Below the pieces are notes generated by a model. That model ran no database searches. It saw only the letters and a program-made list of their open reading frames with translations, and had not been told where the DNA came from. Of a DNA stretch of 64,000 nt, positions 16,125 to 24,913 are shown one piece after another (within the stretch, counting starts at the first letter, position 1; each line of letters opens with the position of its first letter). Made by a program: the position numbers and the translations under genes. This DNA comes from DASUBV01 sp036501025 (lineage in GTDB: Bacteria > Actinomycetota > Actinomycetes > Streptosporangiales > Streptosporangiaceae): positions 20,697 through 84,696 of the forward strand of contig DASYBB010000238.1 of assembly GCA_036501025.1 (NCBI GenBank). The letters run 5' to 3'.

Positions 16125-18200
16125 ATGCCCGAGCCTGTGCGCGGAGGCCAGCGTTACCTGCCCGGCCTGGACGGGCTGCGCGCGCTGGCCGTCCTGGCCG
16201 TGCTGGCCTACCATCTCGGGCTGGGCTGGGCGCCGGGCGGCTTACTCGGCGTCGGCGTCTTCTTCACGCTGAGCGGCTACCTGATCACCGACCTCCTGCT
16301 CGGCCAGTTCGCCCGCACCGGCTCGCTCCAGCTGCTCGACTTCTGGTTCCGGCGCGCCCGGCGGCTGCTGCCCGCCCTGTTCGTGATGCTCGCCGTGGTG
16401 GTCGCCTGGGTCGCGCTGCTGCAGCGGACCCAGCTGGCCGGGCTGCGCGGGCCGGTCGGGGCGGCCGCGGTGTACGTGAGCAACTGGTACCTGATCGGCC
16501 AGCACACCTCGTACTTCGCCCGGTTCGGCCCGCCGTCGCCACTCGGCCATCTGTGGTCGCTGGCCGTGGAAGAGCAGTTCTACCTGGTCTGGCCCTGGCT
16601 CTTGCTGCTCGGCCTGGCCCTGGTCCGGCCCCGCCGCGGGGCCGGAAGCCGGGCCGCGACCGGAACCGGGGCCGCGGGGCGCTACGGGCTGGCCGTCGTC
16701 GCCCTGATCCTGGCCGGCGCCTCGGCCGCGGCCATGACCATGCTCTACCACCCGGGCTACGACCCGACCCGGGTCTACGACGGCACCGACACCCGCGCCT
16801 TCGCGCTGCTGATCGGCGCGGCGCTGGCGTTCGCGTGGCCGACGCATCAGCCGCGGCGCGACGTCAGCGCCGTCTCCCGCTGGAGCCTGGACGGCGTCGG
16901 GCTCGTCGGGCTGCTCGTCATCGCCGCGCTGGTGTGGCGCACCAACGAGTACTCACCCTTCATGTACCGCGGCGGCCTGGTCGTCTTGTCCCTGGCCACC
17001 GTCCTGGTCCTGGCCGCCGTCGCGGCCCCGGCGGGCCGCCTCGGCCAATTGCTGGGCGCCGCGCCGCTGCGCTGGATCGGCGTCCGCTCCTACGGCATCT
17101 ACCTGTGGCACTTCCCGATCATCGCGCTGACCACCCCGGCCGGCGGCCGGGATCCGGCCAGCCGCGCCGCCCTCCAGGTCGCCGCGACGATCGCGGTCGC
17201 CGCCCTGTCCTGGCACTTCGTCGAGGAGCCGATCCGCCACGGGGCCCTGAGCCGCTGGTGGTCCGCCCTCCGGGCCCGACCTGGCCGCGCCGCGGCGCAC
17301 GGGGCCGGGGGCAGGGGGCGGCTGGCCTGGTGGCCGGCGGCGGGGCTGGCCGGCGGCGTCGGCGCCCTGGCCCTGGCCGGGGTGTGCCTGGCCGGGGTCA
17401 TCCCGGCGCTGCCGGCCAGCCTGACCCACCCCGCCCCGCCGGCCGCCGCGGCCGGGCCGGCCGGGCACCCCGACCGGGTGACCGGCGGCGGGTCCGGGCC
17501 GGGCACGGGCAAGTCATCGGGGCGCAGCCCGCAGCAGGCCCTCGGCCCCGGCACCGCCGCCCGGCCGCGCACCTCCTGCCAGTCAGTCGTGCACATCGGC
17601 GACTCGACGTCCGATGGCCTGATCTCGGCGGACTACCTGCCGAAGAAGTGGGAGCGGATCACCGCGCAGTACAAGCGCGTCGGCGTCCAGCACGTGCACC
17701 TGCAGATCTCCGGCGCCCGGTCGATCGTCGAGACCTGGGAAGGCCAGCCCAACGCCCGGACCGTGGCCGAGAAGCTGAAGGCCGAGAACTACAACGGCTG
17801 CTGGGTCCTCGCGCTCGGGACCAACGACACCGCCGACGTCTACGTCGGCTCGCCCGTCGGGCTGTCCGCCCGGATCCAGCAGATGATGTCGGTGATCGGC
17901 CAGCAGCCGGTCATGTGGGTCAATGTCATCTCGCTGCCCGAGGCGCCGGTGGACTACTCCGAGGCCCAGATGCAGCTGTGGAACCAGGCCCTCACCCGGG
18001 CCTGCGCCAAGTACCCGAACATGCGGGTCTACGACTGGGCGGCCGTCGCGAAGCCGCGGTGGTTCATCAGCGACGGCATCCATTACACCTCGCCCGGCTA
18101 CAAGGCCCGGTCCCGCCTGATCGCCCGCGCCCTGGCCGCGGCCTTCCCGGCCGGCTCCCGCCCCTCAGCCGGCTCCGGCTCCGGCTGCGTCGTCCAGTAG
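16125..18200 (+). CDS. OafA-type membrane O-acyltransferase fused to SGNH hydrolase-like domain
   Basis: 691 residues from ATG 16125, with AGGGGGG just upstream. The N-terminal acyltransferase-3 domain (about 1-385) starts YLPGLDGLRALAVLAVLAYHLG and contains GVFFTLSGYLITDLLL, RRARRLLPALF and LWSLAVEEQFYLVWP, all standard, with about ten membrane helices. After an Ala/Pro-rich linker (about 400-480) comes an SGNH domain: GDSTSDG (Ser), SGAR (Gly), GTNDT (Asn) and DGIHYT (Asp-His). Proteins of this build O-acetylate cell-surface polysaccharides: the membrane half passes the acyl group to the outer SGNH half. A GC hairpin follows the stop. Confidence 0.93.
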   Translation: MPEPVRGGQRYLPGLDGLRALAVLAVLAYHLGLGWAPGGLLGVGVFFTLSGYLITDLLLGQFARTGSLQLLDFWFRRARRLLPALFVMLAVVVAWVALLQRTQLAGLRGPVGAAAVYVSNWYLIGQHTSYFARFGPPSPLGHLWSLAVEEQFYLVWPWLLLLGLALVRPRRGAGSRAATGTGAAGRYGLAVVALILAGASAAAMTMLYHPGYDPTRVYDGTDTRAFALLIGAALAFAWPTHQPRRDVSAVSRWSLDGVGLVGLLVIAALVWRTNEYSPFMYRGGLVVLSLATVLVLAAVAAPAGRLGQLLGAAPLRWIGVRSYGIYLWHFPIIALTTPAGGRDPASRAALQVAATIAVAALSWHFVEEPIRHGALSRWWSALRARPGRAAAHGAGGRGRLAWWPAAGLAGGVGALALAGVCLAGVIPALPASLTHPAPPAAAAGPAGHPDRVTGGGSGPGTGKSSGRSPQQALGPGTAARPRTSCQSVVHIGDSTSDGLISADYLPKKWERITAQYKRVGVQHVHLQISGARSIVETWEGQPNARTVAEKLKAENYNGCWVLALGTNDTADVYVGSPVGLSARIQQMMSVIGQQPVMWVNVISLPEAPVDYSEAQMQLWNQALTRACAKYPNMRVYDWAAVAKPRWFISDGIHYTSPGYKARSRLIARALAAAFPAGSRPSAGSGSGCVVQ

Positions 18201-18205
18201 CCCGC

Positions 18206-18243
18206 CGCGCGGGCCGGGCCGCACCCGGCTGCCGGCCCGCGCG
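18206..18243. terminator. Hairpin between convergent acyltransferase and phospholipase-like genes
   Basis: Perfect 12-bp arms CGCGCGGGCCGG and CCGGCCCGCGCG with a 14-base loop, six bases after the acyltransferase stop. It could serve both convergent genes. Confidence 0.55.
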
Positions 18244-18320
18244 GGCCGGGCGGCGCGGCCGGGCGGTCAGCGGGGCTGGCCGGTGAAAGGCGCGCCCTAC
18301 CGCGCCCCCGCCCGGCCGGC

Positions 18321-19418
18321 CTAGTGGGCGGGCCAGGCGATGCCGTGGCTGAAGTCGCCCGCGAAGGTCTTGGCCATCGATGCCAGCACCGGCGGCGTGG
18401 CGATGATCAGGCCCAGCTCGCGGTTGCGGTTCAGCGACGTGCTGGAGAAGTTCTCCGAGCCGATGAAGATGCGGCCGGCCGGGGTGCCGTAGTCGGCCTC
18501 GACCACCTTGCCGTGGATGTAGAACCCGCTCGGCGACTTGTAGTACCGGATCTGGACGCCGCCGGCGGCTAGCTTGCCGAACGCCGTGTCGTACTCGTGG
18601 TCGGTGTTCTCGCCCACGACCTGCACGGCCACCCCGCGCTTGGCCGCACTGACCAGCGCGTTCTCCATGGTCGAGTCGGCCATCTCCTCCGTGTAGACGC
18701 GCAGGCTGTGCCGCGCGCCGTTGATCACCGACAGGATCTTGGCCTGCGAGTCAGTCGGCGACCAGACCAGGTCGTCTCCGCCGCCGGGCGTCCCCGAAGC
18801 GTGGACGAAGTCCGCGTTGAACACGGCCACGATGGCGGCCACGTCCCGCGGGTCGTGGTCGACGACCCCGAAGTCCCGCGTCGTGGAGTAGTACCGGCTG
18901 GTCAGGTTGGCCGTCAGGATGATGGCCGTGGCGTTGTTGACGACCAGCGTCTTCTGGTGGGTGTAGGTGTAGGCCGGCGAGGACCAGGCGACCTTGACGC
19001 CCCGGGACTTCAGGTAGCTGTAGGCGGCGGAGTTGGTGTGCTCCTCGCGCTTGTCGAGGATGACCCGCACCGCCGCGCCGCGGTGGGCGGCGGCCGCGAG
19101 GTCCTTCTCGGCCGTGGTGTCGCTCAGCTCGTACATGGTCAGGTCGACGCTGGTCTTGGCCGTTCCGATCAGGCTGTAGACCGGCCCGAACCCCTGGGCC
19201 GGCTCGGTCAGCAGCGCGTCGGGCCCGCTGGCCGCCGCCACCTGGCTGGGCTGGGCGGCCGGGTCAGGGCTGGCCGGGGCGGAGCTGGGCGCGGCGGGCG
19301 AGCTCGCGGCCGGCGGGGTCGGGCTGCCCCCGGCGGTGAACTGGACCCGGCACCCAGCCACGCCCAGGGCGGCGCCCAGGACCAGGGCTGCTGACGTCAG
19401 CAGGCTGCGGTGTCGCAT
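18321..19418 (-). CDS. Phospholipase D-like lipoprotein
   Basis: 365 residues from ATG 19418, with GGGAGGA upstream. A signal peptide (MRHRSLLTSAALVLGAALG) ends in the lipobox VAGC, so it should be a lipoprotein outside the membrane, followed by a Pro/Ser/Ala linker. Two HKD repeats are present. The second (IHGKVVEAD, then GSENFS) has the full H-x-K-x4-D. The first (HQKTLVVNN, then TANLT) has Asn where Asp is usual. The His and Lys that carry out phosphodiester transfer are intact in both. The PLD family includes lipases and nucleases, so the substrate is open. Confidence 0.88.
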   Translation of the reverse strand: MRHRSLLTSAALVLGAALGVAGCRVQFTAGGSPTPPAASSPAAPSSAPASPDPAAQPSQVAAASGPDALLTEPAQGFGPVYSLIGTAKTSVDLTMYELSDTTAEKDLAAAAHRGAAVRVILDKREEHTNSAAYSYLKSRGVKVAWSSPAYTYTHQKTLVVNNATAIILTANLTSRYYSTTRDFGVVDHDPRDVAAIVAVFNADFVHASGTPGGGDDLVWSPTDSQAKILSVINGARHSLRVYTEEMADSTMENALVSAAKRGVAVQVVGENTDHEYDTAFGKLAAGGVQIRYYKSPSGFYIHGKVVEADYGTPAGRIFIGSENFSSTSLNRNRELGLIIATPPVLASMAKTFAGDFSHGIAWPAH

Positions 19419-19645
19419 GAGGGTCCTCCCAAGGGCGGGCAAATGGGCCGCCCGCCAGTTACCCGCCAATAACGCCGCCATTCCCCGAAGGGCGCCGCGC
19501 TGCTAACGATCCTTAACTGTCGGGGTTACTGAAGGGTGCGAGGTCTCGACGGCTTACTCGCCGGCACCGGGCTCGACTTCACACCGTTCTGCAGCCCCCG
19601 CATTGGGATCGTTAGTTCGCGTTGAGGGGATCGGGCTGGCGATGT

Positions 19646-20146
19646 TTACGTCCCAAGTCCGGCCGCGGCGGCAAGCCAGGTGCGAACCGTGATGTGGTGC
19701 GCTGACCAGGCCGCCCATGTGGAGGCTGCCCAGTCGTCAATGAGAGCCGGGCGGCTGTTCCCCGTGACGTCCGCGACCTCGCGGATCGTGATGGGGTAAG
19801 TGCCCGGCCGGGGAACCAGCTGCGGGTAGTCGCGGTGGGTCCAGCAACCGATCATCTGGGGCAGCCGGGTGCCGCTGACCCGGTGCTCCAGGGCGGCACA
19901 CAGGCTCATCAGGTGCACGGCAACGGACTGGCGGTTGCGCCGATCGTCGTTCGCGGCGTGCTGGGCGGCGTAGGCGTCGACCATGTGCTGCGACACGGCC
20001 GGGTCAGCCGAGGGCAGTCCAGCGTGCCAGGCCAGGACCGATCCATACATCGCCCAGCAGCCGGGAGCAGAGAGCATGTACTTATGGACCGGGCCATGCT
20101 GATCGGGGACCAGGGCGCCGCAGCCGAAGCACAAGACCTGACTCAC
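19646..20146 (-). CDS. DUF5946 family protein
   Basis: 166 residues from GTG 20146 (MSQVLCFGCGALVPDQHGPVH as the opening). The N-terminal CFGCGA and the pattern of GCW near residue 33 and MSLCAALEHR near 90 match the DUF5946 family, which is common in actinomycetes. The Cys and His residues could bind a metal. The longer frame upstream is unlikely because it has no family similarity. No ribosome site is visible before 20146. Function unknown. Confidence 0.7.
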   Translation of the reverse strand: MSQVLCFGCGALVPDQHGPVHKYMLSAPGCWAMYGSVLAWHAGLPSADPAVSQHMVDAYAAQHAANDDRRNRQSVAVHLMSLCAALEHRVSGTRLPQMIGCWTHRDYPQLVPRPGTYPITIREVADVTGNSRPALIDDWAASTWAAWSAHHITVRTWLAAAAGLGT

Positions 20147-20397
20147 GGGATAGACGGTAACCGGATCATCCGCGGGCCGTAGCCGATGAGCCGCCCACGG
20201 TGACGCCAGCTGCCGGCACCAGCGACCACGGCGGCGCGTGGCAACAACAGTCGCGCTGCCAGAGCAAGGGTGACCGACGACAGGTGGCGGCCTGGCCGGA
20301 CAGGGCGTGCAAGCGGTCAGCTCCCCGGACCAAATGGGACCACCCGGCATCATGCCCCAGCCTTCACCAGGCCCGTAACCTCCGCCATTGAAGATCT

Positions 20398-21468
20398 TTA
20401 GCGGGGGAGGATCTGGCTCAGGTCGTAGCTGACCGGCTCCTCCAGCTGCGCGAAGCCGCACGACTCGGGCGTGCGGTCGGGCCGCCAGCGCGAGAACTGC
20501 GCCGTGTGCCGGAACCGGGTCCCTTCCATGTGCTCGTAGCGGACCTCGAGCACCCGCTCGGGCCGCAGCGGCACGAACGACAGGTCCTTGCCCGCGTTCC
20601 ACCGGCTGGTCTCCGACGACCGGGGATTGCGCACGCCCTCGGCCTGCCCCGCCCCCCAGTTCCACGGGTGCCCCTCGAACGTGGTCACCAGCGGCTGCAG
20701 CTCGGTGAACAGCTCCCGGCGCCGCGCCATCGGGAACGCGCCCACCACCCCCACGCTGGCCAGCCGCCCGGAGTCGTCGTACAGCCCGAGCAGCAGCGAG
20801 CCGATGACGTCATCGCCGCTCTTGTGCGGCCGGTACCCGGCGACCACGCAGTCCGCAGTGCGCTCGTGCTTGACCTTGAACATGACCCGCTTGTCCGGCT
20901 CGTACGGCCCGTCCAGCGGCTTGGCCACCACCCCGTCCAGCCCCGCGCCCTCGAACTGGCTGAACCACTCCACGGCCCGGTCGCGGTCAAGGGTGGCCGG
21001 CGTCACGTACACCGGCGGCCGCGCGGCAGCCAGCGCTTCCTCCAGCAGGGCCCGCCGCCGCTCGAACGGCAGTTCCGTACAGTCCTCGTCCCCGAGGGCC
21101 AGCAGGTCGAACGCCACGAAGGACGCCGGCGTCTGCTCGGCCAGCAGCTTCACCCGGCTGGCCGCCGGGTGCACGCGCTGCAGCAGTGCCTCGAAGTCCA
21201 GCCGGCGGCCGTCCCCGGCCGGGATCACGATCTCGCCGTCCACGACGCAGCGCTCGGGCAGGTTGGCCAGCAGGGCCGCGGCCACCTCCGGGAAGTACCG
21301 GGTCATCGGCCGCTCGTTGCGGCTGCCGATCTCGACCTCGTCGCCATCCCGGAACACGACGGACCGGAAGCCGTCCCACTTCGGCTCGAAGCTCAGCGCC
21401 CCGGCCGGGATGTCCTTGACCGACTTGGCCAGCATCGGCGCGACGGGCGGCATGACAGGCAGGTCCAT
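20398..21468 (-). CDS. ligC: ATP-dependent DNA ligase, LigC type
   Basis: 356 residues from ATG 21468 (MDLPVMPPV); an ATG nine bases upstream is also possible. Adenylation domain: motif I EPKWDGFR with the catalytic Lys at residue 30, motif III FVAFDLL, motif IV DGVVAKP and motif V FKVKHERTADCVV. An OB-fold domain occupies about residues 200-356 and ends with the RHTAQFSRWRPD block. There is no polymerase or nuclease domain, as expected for the stand-alone LigC group, which has been tied to an excision-repair role in mycobacteria. It diverges from the MarR-GNAT gene, whose operator lies 70 bp from this start. Confidence 0.92.
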   Translation of the reverse strand: MDLPVMPPVAPMLAKSVKDIPAGALSFEPKWDGFRSVVFRDGDEVEIGSRNERPMTRYFPEVAAALLANLPERCVVDGEIVIPAGDGRRLDFEALLQRVHPAASRVKLLAEQTPASFVAFDLLALGDEDCTELPFERRRALLEEALAAARPPVYVTPATLDRDRAVEWFSQFEGAGLDGVVAKPLDGPYEPDKRVMFKVKHERTADCVVAGYRPHKSGDDVIGSLLLGLYDDSGRLASVGVVGAFPMARRRELFTELQPLVTTFEGHPWNWGAGQAEGVRNPRSSETSRWNAGKDLSFVPLRPERVLEVRYEHMEGTRFRHTAQFSRWRPDRTPESCGFAQLEEPVSYDLSQILPR

Positions 21469-21522
21469 GCTCCCCATCCTCGCCGACGCGCGGCCGTGAC
21501 GTCGCCGAACGCCACGCGGGCC

Positions 21523-21558
21523 TTGATCGCCGGGTGAATGTCTGACTAAAGTCAGACA
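21523..21558 (+). promoter_or_regulatory. Promoter with operator overlapping the -10, directly abutting the MarR-GNAT start codon
   Basis: TTGATC (21523-21528) and TAAAGT (21547-21552) are separated by 18 bp. Transcription would start close to 21559, the A of the ATG. A perfect inverted repeat, TGTCTGACT at 21539-21547 and AGTCAGACA at 21550-21558 around AA, covers the -10 and ends on the base before the start codon. No ribosome site exists. The picture is a leaderless, probably autorepressed gene. Confidence 0.7.
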
Positions 21559-22443
21559 ATGGCCGACCTGACCGAGCCCGTGCGCCGCTTCAACCGGACC
21601 GTGACCGAGCGGATGGGCGTGCTGAGCGACGATTACCTGGCCCGGTCCCGGCCGCTGGGTGCCTCCCGGGTGCTGTGGGAGGTCGGCGCCGGCGGCGCCG
21701 ACGTCCGGTCCCTGCGGTCCCGGCTCCGGCTCGACTCCGGCTACCTGAGCCGGCTGCTGCGCGGGCTGGAGGCCGAGGCGCTGGTCGAGGTCCAGGCCGG
21801 GGACGGTGACCGCCGGGTCCGGGCGGTGACGCTGACGGCGGCCGGCCGCGCGGAGCGGGCCGAGCTGGACCGGCTCAGCGACGAGCACGCCCAGTCGCTG
21901 CTCGCCCCGCTGACCGGGCGCCAGCGGGACCGGCTGGTCGAGGCGATGGGCACCGTCGAGCGGCTGCTGACCGCCAGCCTGGTCGAGATCGGCGGGTCGG
22001 AGCCGGCCAGCGAGGCGGCCCAGTTCTGCCTGAAATCCTATTTTTCCGAGCTTGAGGATCGTTTTGACGGCGGGTTCGACACCGCCGCCGGCCTGGCCGG
22101 GGCGTCCGCGTACGCCGCGCCGGGCGGGCTGCTGCTGGTCGCGCGGCTCCGGGACGAGCCGGTCGGCTGCGGCGCGCTGTGCTTCCTGGACGGCGAGCCC
22201 GACCAGGTCAAGCGGATGTGGGTGGCCCGCTCGGCCCGCGGCCTGGGCCTCGGGCGGCGCCTCCTGGCCGAGCTTGAGCAGCGGGTCCGCGAGCGCGGCG
22301 GCCGGGCCATCCGGCTGGAGACCAACCGGCGCCTGGCCGAGGCCATCAGCCTGTACCGGTCGGCCGGCTACGTCGAGGTGCCGCCCTTCAACGACGAGCC
22401 CTACGCGCATCACTGGTTCGAGAAGCAGCTGCCGCCGCGCTAA
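21559..22443 (+). CDS. MarR-type regulator fused to GNAT acetyltransferase
   Basis: 294 residues. Residues 1-145 are a MarR winged helix, with LRSRLRLDSGYLSRLLRGLEAEALVEV as recognition region and the wing DGDRRVRAVTLTAAGR. Residues about 155-294 form a GNAT domain: VKRMWVARSARGLGLGRRLL binds the acetyl-CoA pyrophosphate, and ETNRRLAEAISLYRSAGYVEV is the last conserved block. Such MarR-GNAT fusions are known in actinomycetes and Bacteroidetes, but targets are mostly unknown. The start codon directly follows a 20-bp inverted repeat, so the protein very likely represses its own promoter. It may also affect the divergent ligC. The last residues overlap a ClC remnant on the other strand. Confidence 0.92.
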   Translation: MADLTEPVRRFNRTVTERMGVLSDDYLARSRPLGASRVLWEVGAGGADVRSLRSRLRLDSGYLSRLLRGLEAEALVEVQAGDGDRRVRAVTLTAAGRAERAELDRLSDEHAQSLLAPLTGRQRDRLVEAMGTVERLLTASLVEIGGSEPASEAAQFCLKSYFSELEDRFDGGFDTAAGLAGASAYAAPGGLLLVARLRDEPVGCGALCFLDGEPDQVKRMWVARSARGLGLGRRLLAELEQRVRERGGRAIRLETNRRLAEAISLYRSAGYVEVPPFNDEPYAHHWFEKQLPPR

Positions 22444-22589
22444 GCCGCCTTCTTGCCGAAACTCGGCCCTTCAGGTCCCGTCGCCCGCCGTCGCCCGGCC
22501 CGCTCCGGAACGCGGTCACCCACCGGGCCCGCTCGCGGCCGGCGCCGGGCCGGCGGCGCGCGGCGGCCTCGGCCGGGCCGGGGTGGGCG

Positions 22590-22800
22590 CGCAGCCGCGC
22601 GGTGTAGATGGAGTAGCCGTCGACATGGCGCGCGACCACGGTGGCGGTCACCGTGGCGGCCGCCATCGGGATCATGAGCTGGAACCCGGAGTGGGTGAGT
22701 TCCAGGACCAGGGCCAGGCCGGCCGGCGGCGCCTGCATGGCCGCGGCGAGCATCGCGGCCGCCCCGACGAGGGCGTACGCGCCGGCCGGCGAGCCGGGCC
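22590..22800 (-). pseudogene. Remnant of a ClC chloride channel family gene
   Basis: In one minus-strand frame this stretch encodes GAYALVGAAAMLAAAMQ, then AGLALVLELT, LMIPMAAATVTATVVA and GYSIYTARL. These are the last conserved blocks of ClC channels and transporters, including the helices before the C terminus. Everything upstream of them (about 350 residues, including the selectivity filter) is missing, and bases further upstream do not continue the family in any frame. The same frame runs on without a stop into the 3' end of the MarR-GNAT gene (to 22388). It is a decayed fragment rather than a working channel. Confidence 0.65.
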
Positions 22801-23069
22801 AGGCTCCAGGCCAGGGCGGCCCCGTCGTCCGCCCACACCACATCGTCGATCTCGGACCGCTCGCCGGCGGTGCAGCAGGTACCAGGCCACGCCGCCGAAT
22901 ACCCCGGCCGACTCAATAAGTTCTGCAACAGAAGCATATGTCCGGCACGTGCGGGCGGTCGGCCGGCCCCCGGCCCGATCGGGCGTGGCCGGGCTTGGCC
23001 GCCCGGGCGTCTCCTCGCGGAAACTCCGCGTTCAGCGGGCTGCCACCCCGGCCTGCCAGGCTCGGCCGG

Positions 23070-23543
23070 GTGGACGTCACGGAACTGGCCCGTTCGCTGC
23101 TGGAGCCGATCCCGGCGCACCGCCTGCTCGGCATCGAGGTCCTCCACGCTGCCGACGGAGTGGGCGTAGTCGCGCTGGTGACCTCCGACGCGGTGACGAA
23201 CGTCATCGGCTCGCTGCACTCCAGCGGGCTCACCGCCCTCGCCGACGCGGCCGGGCTGGCCGCGGTGATCGGGGCCAGCGAGGCGGCGGACAGCTTCCGC
23301 GGCGTCGTCCCGCTCGGCGCGGCGGCCACGCTGGAGTTCCGGGCGCCCGCCCGCGGGCGGCTGGTCGCCGCCTGCACCCTCGACCCGGCCGCCCGGCAGG
23401 CCCTCGCGCCGGTGCTGTCCGGGTGGCGCGACCGGGTCAAGATCGCGACCGTCGCGGACATCACTGACAAGGCCGGAACGCTGACCTGCCGCGGCACCTT
23501 CGAGTGGAGCATCCGCCGCGTCTCGCCGGCCCCGGCCGCCTGA
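23070..23543 (+). CDS. DUF4442 / hot-dog fold thioesterase-like protein
   Basis: 157 residues from GTG 23070 (first residues VDVTELARSLLEPIP); the family alignment begins here. Hot-dog pattern: IPAHRLLGIEVLHAADG, then NVIGSLHSSGLTALADAAGLAAVI, the long central helix, then strands with GAAATLEFRAPARGRLVA and TCRGTFEWSIRR. Proteins of this group resemble YiiD C-terminal/PaaI thioesterases but often lack a mapped active site. No clear ribosome site. It is followed after 63 bp by the DUF202 pair. Confidence 0.8.
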   Translation: MDVTELARSLLEPIPAHRLLGIEVLHAADGVGVVALVTSDAVTNVIGSLHSSGLTALADAAGLAAVIGASEAADSFRGVVPLGAAATLEFRAPARGRLVAACTLDPAARQALAPVLSGWRDRVKIATVADITDKAGTLTCRGTFEWSIRRVSPAPAA

Positions 23544-23606
23544 CCGGGCCGCCTGCCTCGCGCGGCGGCGCTGGTGCTGGAGGGAGATCGGCGAGAGGGT
23601 TGCCTC

Positions 23607-24017
23607 ATGGCCACGGCAGACCACGGCAGCGATCCCGGCGTGGCCGCCGGGGGCGAGGCGGCGCCCGTCACCGAGACCGAGCCCGATGCCCGCTACACCT
23701 TCGCCAACGAGCGCACGTTCCTGGCCTGGACCCGCACCGCGCTCGCCTTCATCCTGGCCGGCCTCGGCATCGTCCAGCTGCTGCCGCCGTTCCCCGGCGT
23801 CCCGTGGGGGCGGCACCTGCTCGGCGTCCCGCTCATCGCGATCGGCGCGGCCATCCCCGTGGTCGGGTACTGGCAGTGGCAGGCCAACCAGAAGGCGCTG
23901 CGCCGCGGCGAGCCCGTCCGGACGTCGCCCCTGCCGCGGCTCCTGGCCGCGGCCATCTGCGCCCTGGCCATCGCGGTGGCAGTCGTCCTGCTGCTGTCGG
24001 CCCTGCTAAGGCACTGA
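23607..24017 (+). CDS. DUF202 (YidH-like) membrane protein, first of an overlapping pair
   Basis: 136 residues from ATG 23607 with GAGAGGG upstream. The DUF202 signature RYTFANERTFLAWTRTALAFILAG spans the cytoplasmic start and first helix. Two more helices follow (LLGVPLIAIGAAIPVVGYW and LLAAAICALAIAVAVVLLLSALL). DUF202 proteins such as E. coli YidH and YidG are small inner-membrane proteins of unknown role. The stop overlaps the ATG of the next gene, which also belongs to DUF202, so both are probably made in equal amounts and may form a hetero-oligomer. Confidence 0.88.
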   Translation: MATADHGSDPGVAAGGEAAPVTETEPDARYTFANERTFLAWTRTALAFILAGLGIVQLLPPFPGVPWGRHLLGVPLIAIGAAIPVVGYWQWQANQKALRRGEPVRTSPLPRLLAAAICALAIAVAVVLLLSALLRH

Positions 24018-24340
24018 TGCCGCCGAGCGACGGGGGGCCGGCCCCGGAACCGCGGCGGGCCGAGGACTTCGACCCCGGCCTGGCCCGGGAGCGGACCCGG
24101 CTGGCCTGGAACCGGACCGCGATCGCCTTCGCCACCGTCGGCGCCGCGGTCCTGAAGTCGCACCTGGTCGCGGGGCTGACCGTGCTCGGCCTGGCCGCGA
24201 TCGTCTGGGGCCTGCGGCGGCTGTTCCGGGACGCGGCCGTGGCCCGCAGCCAGCCCGCCCGGCTGCTGGGCGTTACCCTGACCGTGGTCGCCGTCGCGCT
24301 GGTGGCGCTCGTCCTGTCCTTCTTCGGCCACCCCCGGTGA
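24017..24340 (+). CDS. DUF202 (YidG-like) membrane protein, second of the pair
   Basis: 107 residues from ATG 24017, overlapping the previous stop (TGATG). It carries the family motif FDPGLARERTRLAWNRTAIAF and three short hydrophobic segments (TVGAAVLKSHLVAGL, TVLGLAAIVWGL and LLGVTLTVVAVALVALVLSFF). The E. coli yidG-yidH pair shows the same tandem arrangement. Function unknown. Confidence 0.87.
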   Translation: MPPSDGGPAPEPRRAEDFDPGLARERTRLAWNRTAIAFATVGAAVLKSHLVAGLTVLGLAAIVWGLRRLFRDAAVARSQPARLLGVTLTVVAVALVALVLSFFGHPR

Positions 24341-24347
24341 GGTCACC

Positions 24348-24719
24348 ATGGCGCTGATCTACCACATCACGGCCGGGCCCGACTGGGAGCAGGCGCGCCG
24401 GGACGGGGCCTACCGGCTGTCCACGCGCGGAGTCACGCTGGCCCAGGAGGGCTTCATTCACGCCAGCACCGCGCGCCAGGTGCCGCTGGTCGCGAACGCC
24501 TTCTACCGCGGCGACGCGGGCCTGGTCGTGCTCGTCATCGACACCGACCTGGTCGAGCCGGAGATCCGCTACGAGCAGCCGCCGGGCTCGGACGAGACGT
24601 TCCCGCACATCTTCGGGCCGCTCAACGCGGCGGCCGTCGTGAGCGTGCGGCCGCTGGCGGCGGACGCGTCGGGCCGCTTCGCGTTCGAGCCGGACGGGCC
24701 CGCGCGGGACGCCCCGTAA
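24348..24719 (+). CDS. DUF952 family protein
   Basis: 123 residues from ATG 24348, seven bases after the DUF202 stop, so probably the same transcript. The DUF952 blocks are clear: IYHITAGPDWEQARRDGAYR, EGFIHASTARQV, LVVLVIDTDLVEPEIRYE and FPHIFGPLNAAAVV. The conserved FIHAS and FPHIYGPL-like motifs hold the invariant His residues. The fold is related to ADP-ribosyltransferase-like domains in some classifications, but no activity is established. Confidence 0.9.
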   Translation: MALIYHITAGPDWEQARRDGAYRLSTRGVTLAQEGFIHASTARQVPLVANAFYRGDAGLVVLVIDTDLVEPEIRYEQPPGSDETFPHIFGPLNAAAVVSVRPLAADASGRFAFEPDGPARDAP

Positions 24720-24913
24720 CGCCGCTCCTCTGGGCGCAGCAGTGCATAACGACATGGCCGCCGAACTCGCCCTTCGTCTTTCTGTTCTACTGCCGAATAA
24801 GTTCATGCTAACGCACCGAAACAGTGTTTGACACCAGTGCCGCCCGTGCGGCAGTCTGAGCCACGCGAATGGCGCAGACGGACGCGCCGCCGATACGCAG
24901 GGAGGCACCCGAG

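Noticed and set aside
20147..20665. N-terminal extension of the DUF5946 frame to 20665
   Set aside because: The extension is Pro/Gly/Arg-rich without family similarity and runs into the ligase gene; the domain begins right after GTG 20146.
21469..22413. Long upstream extension of the ligase frame
   Set aside because: It is antisense to the MarR-GNAT gene and to the operator; the ligase family starts at MDLPV.
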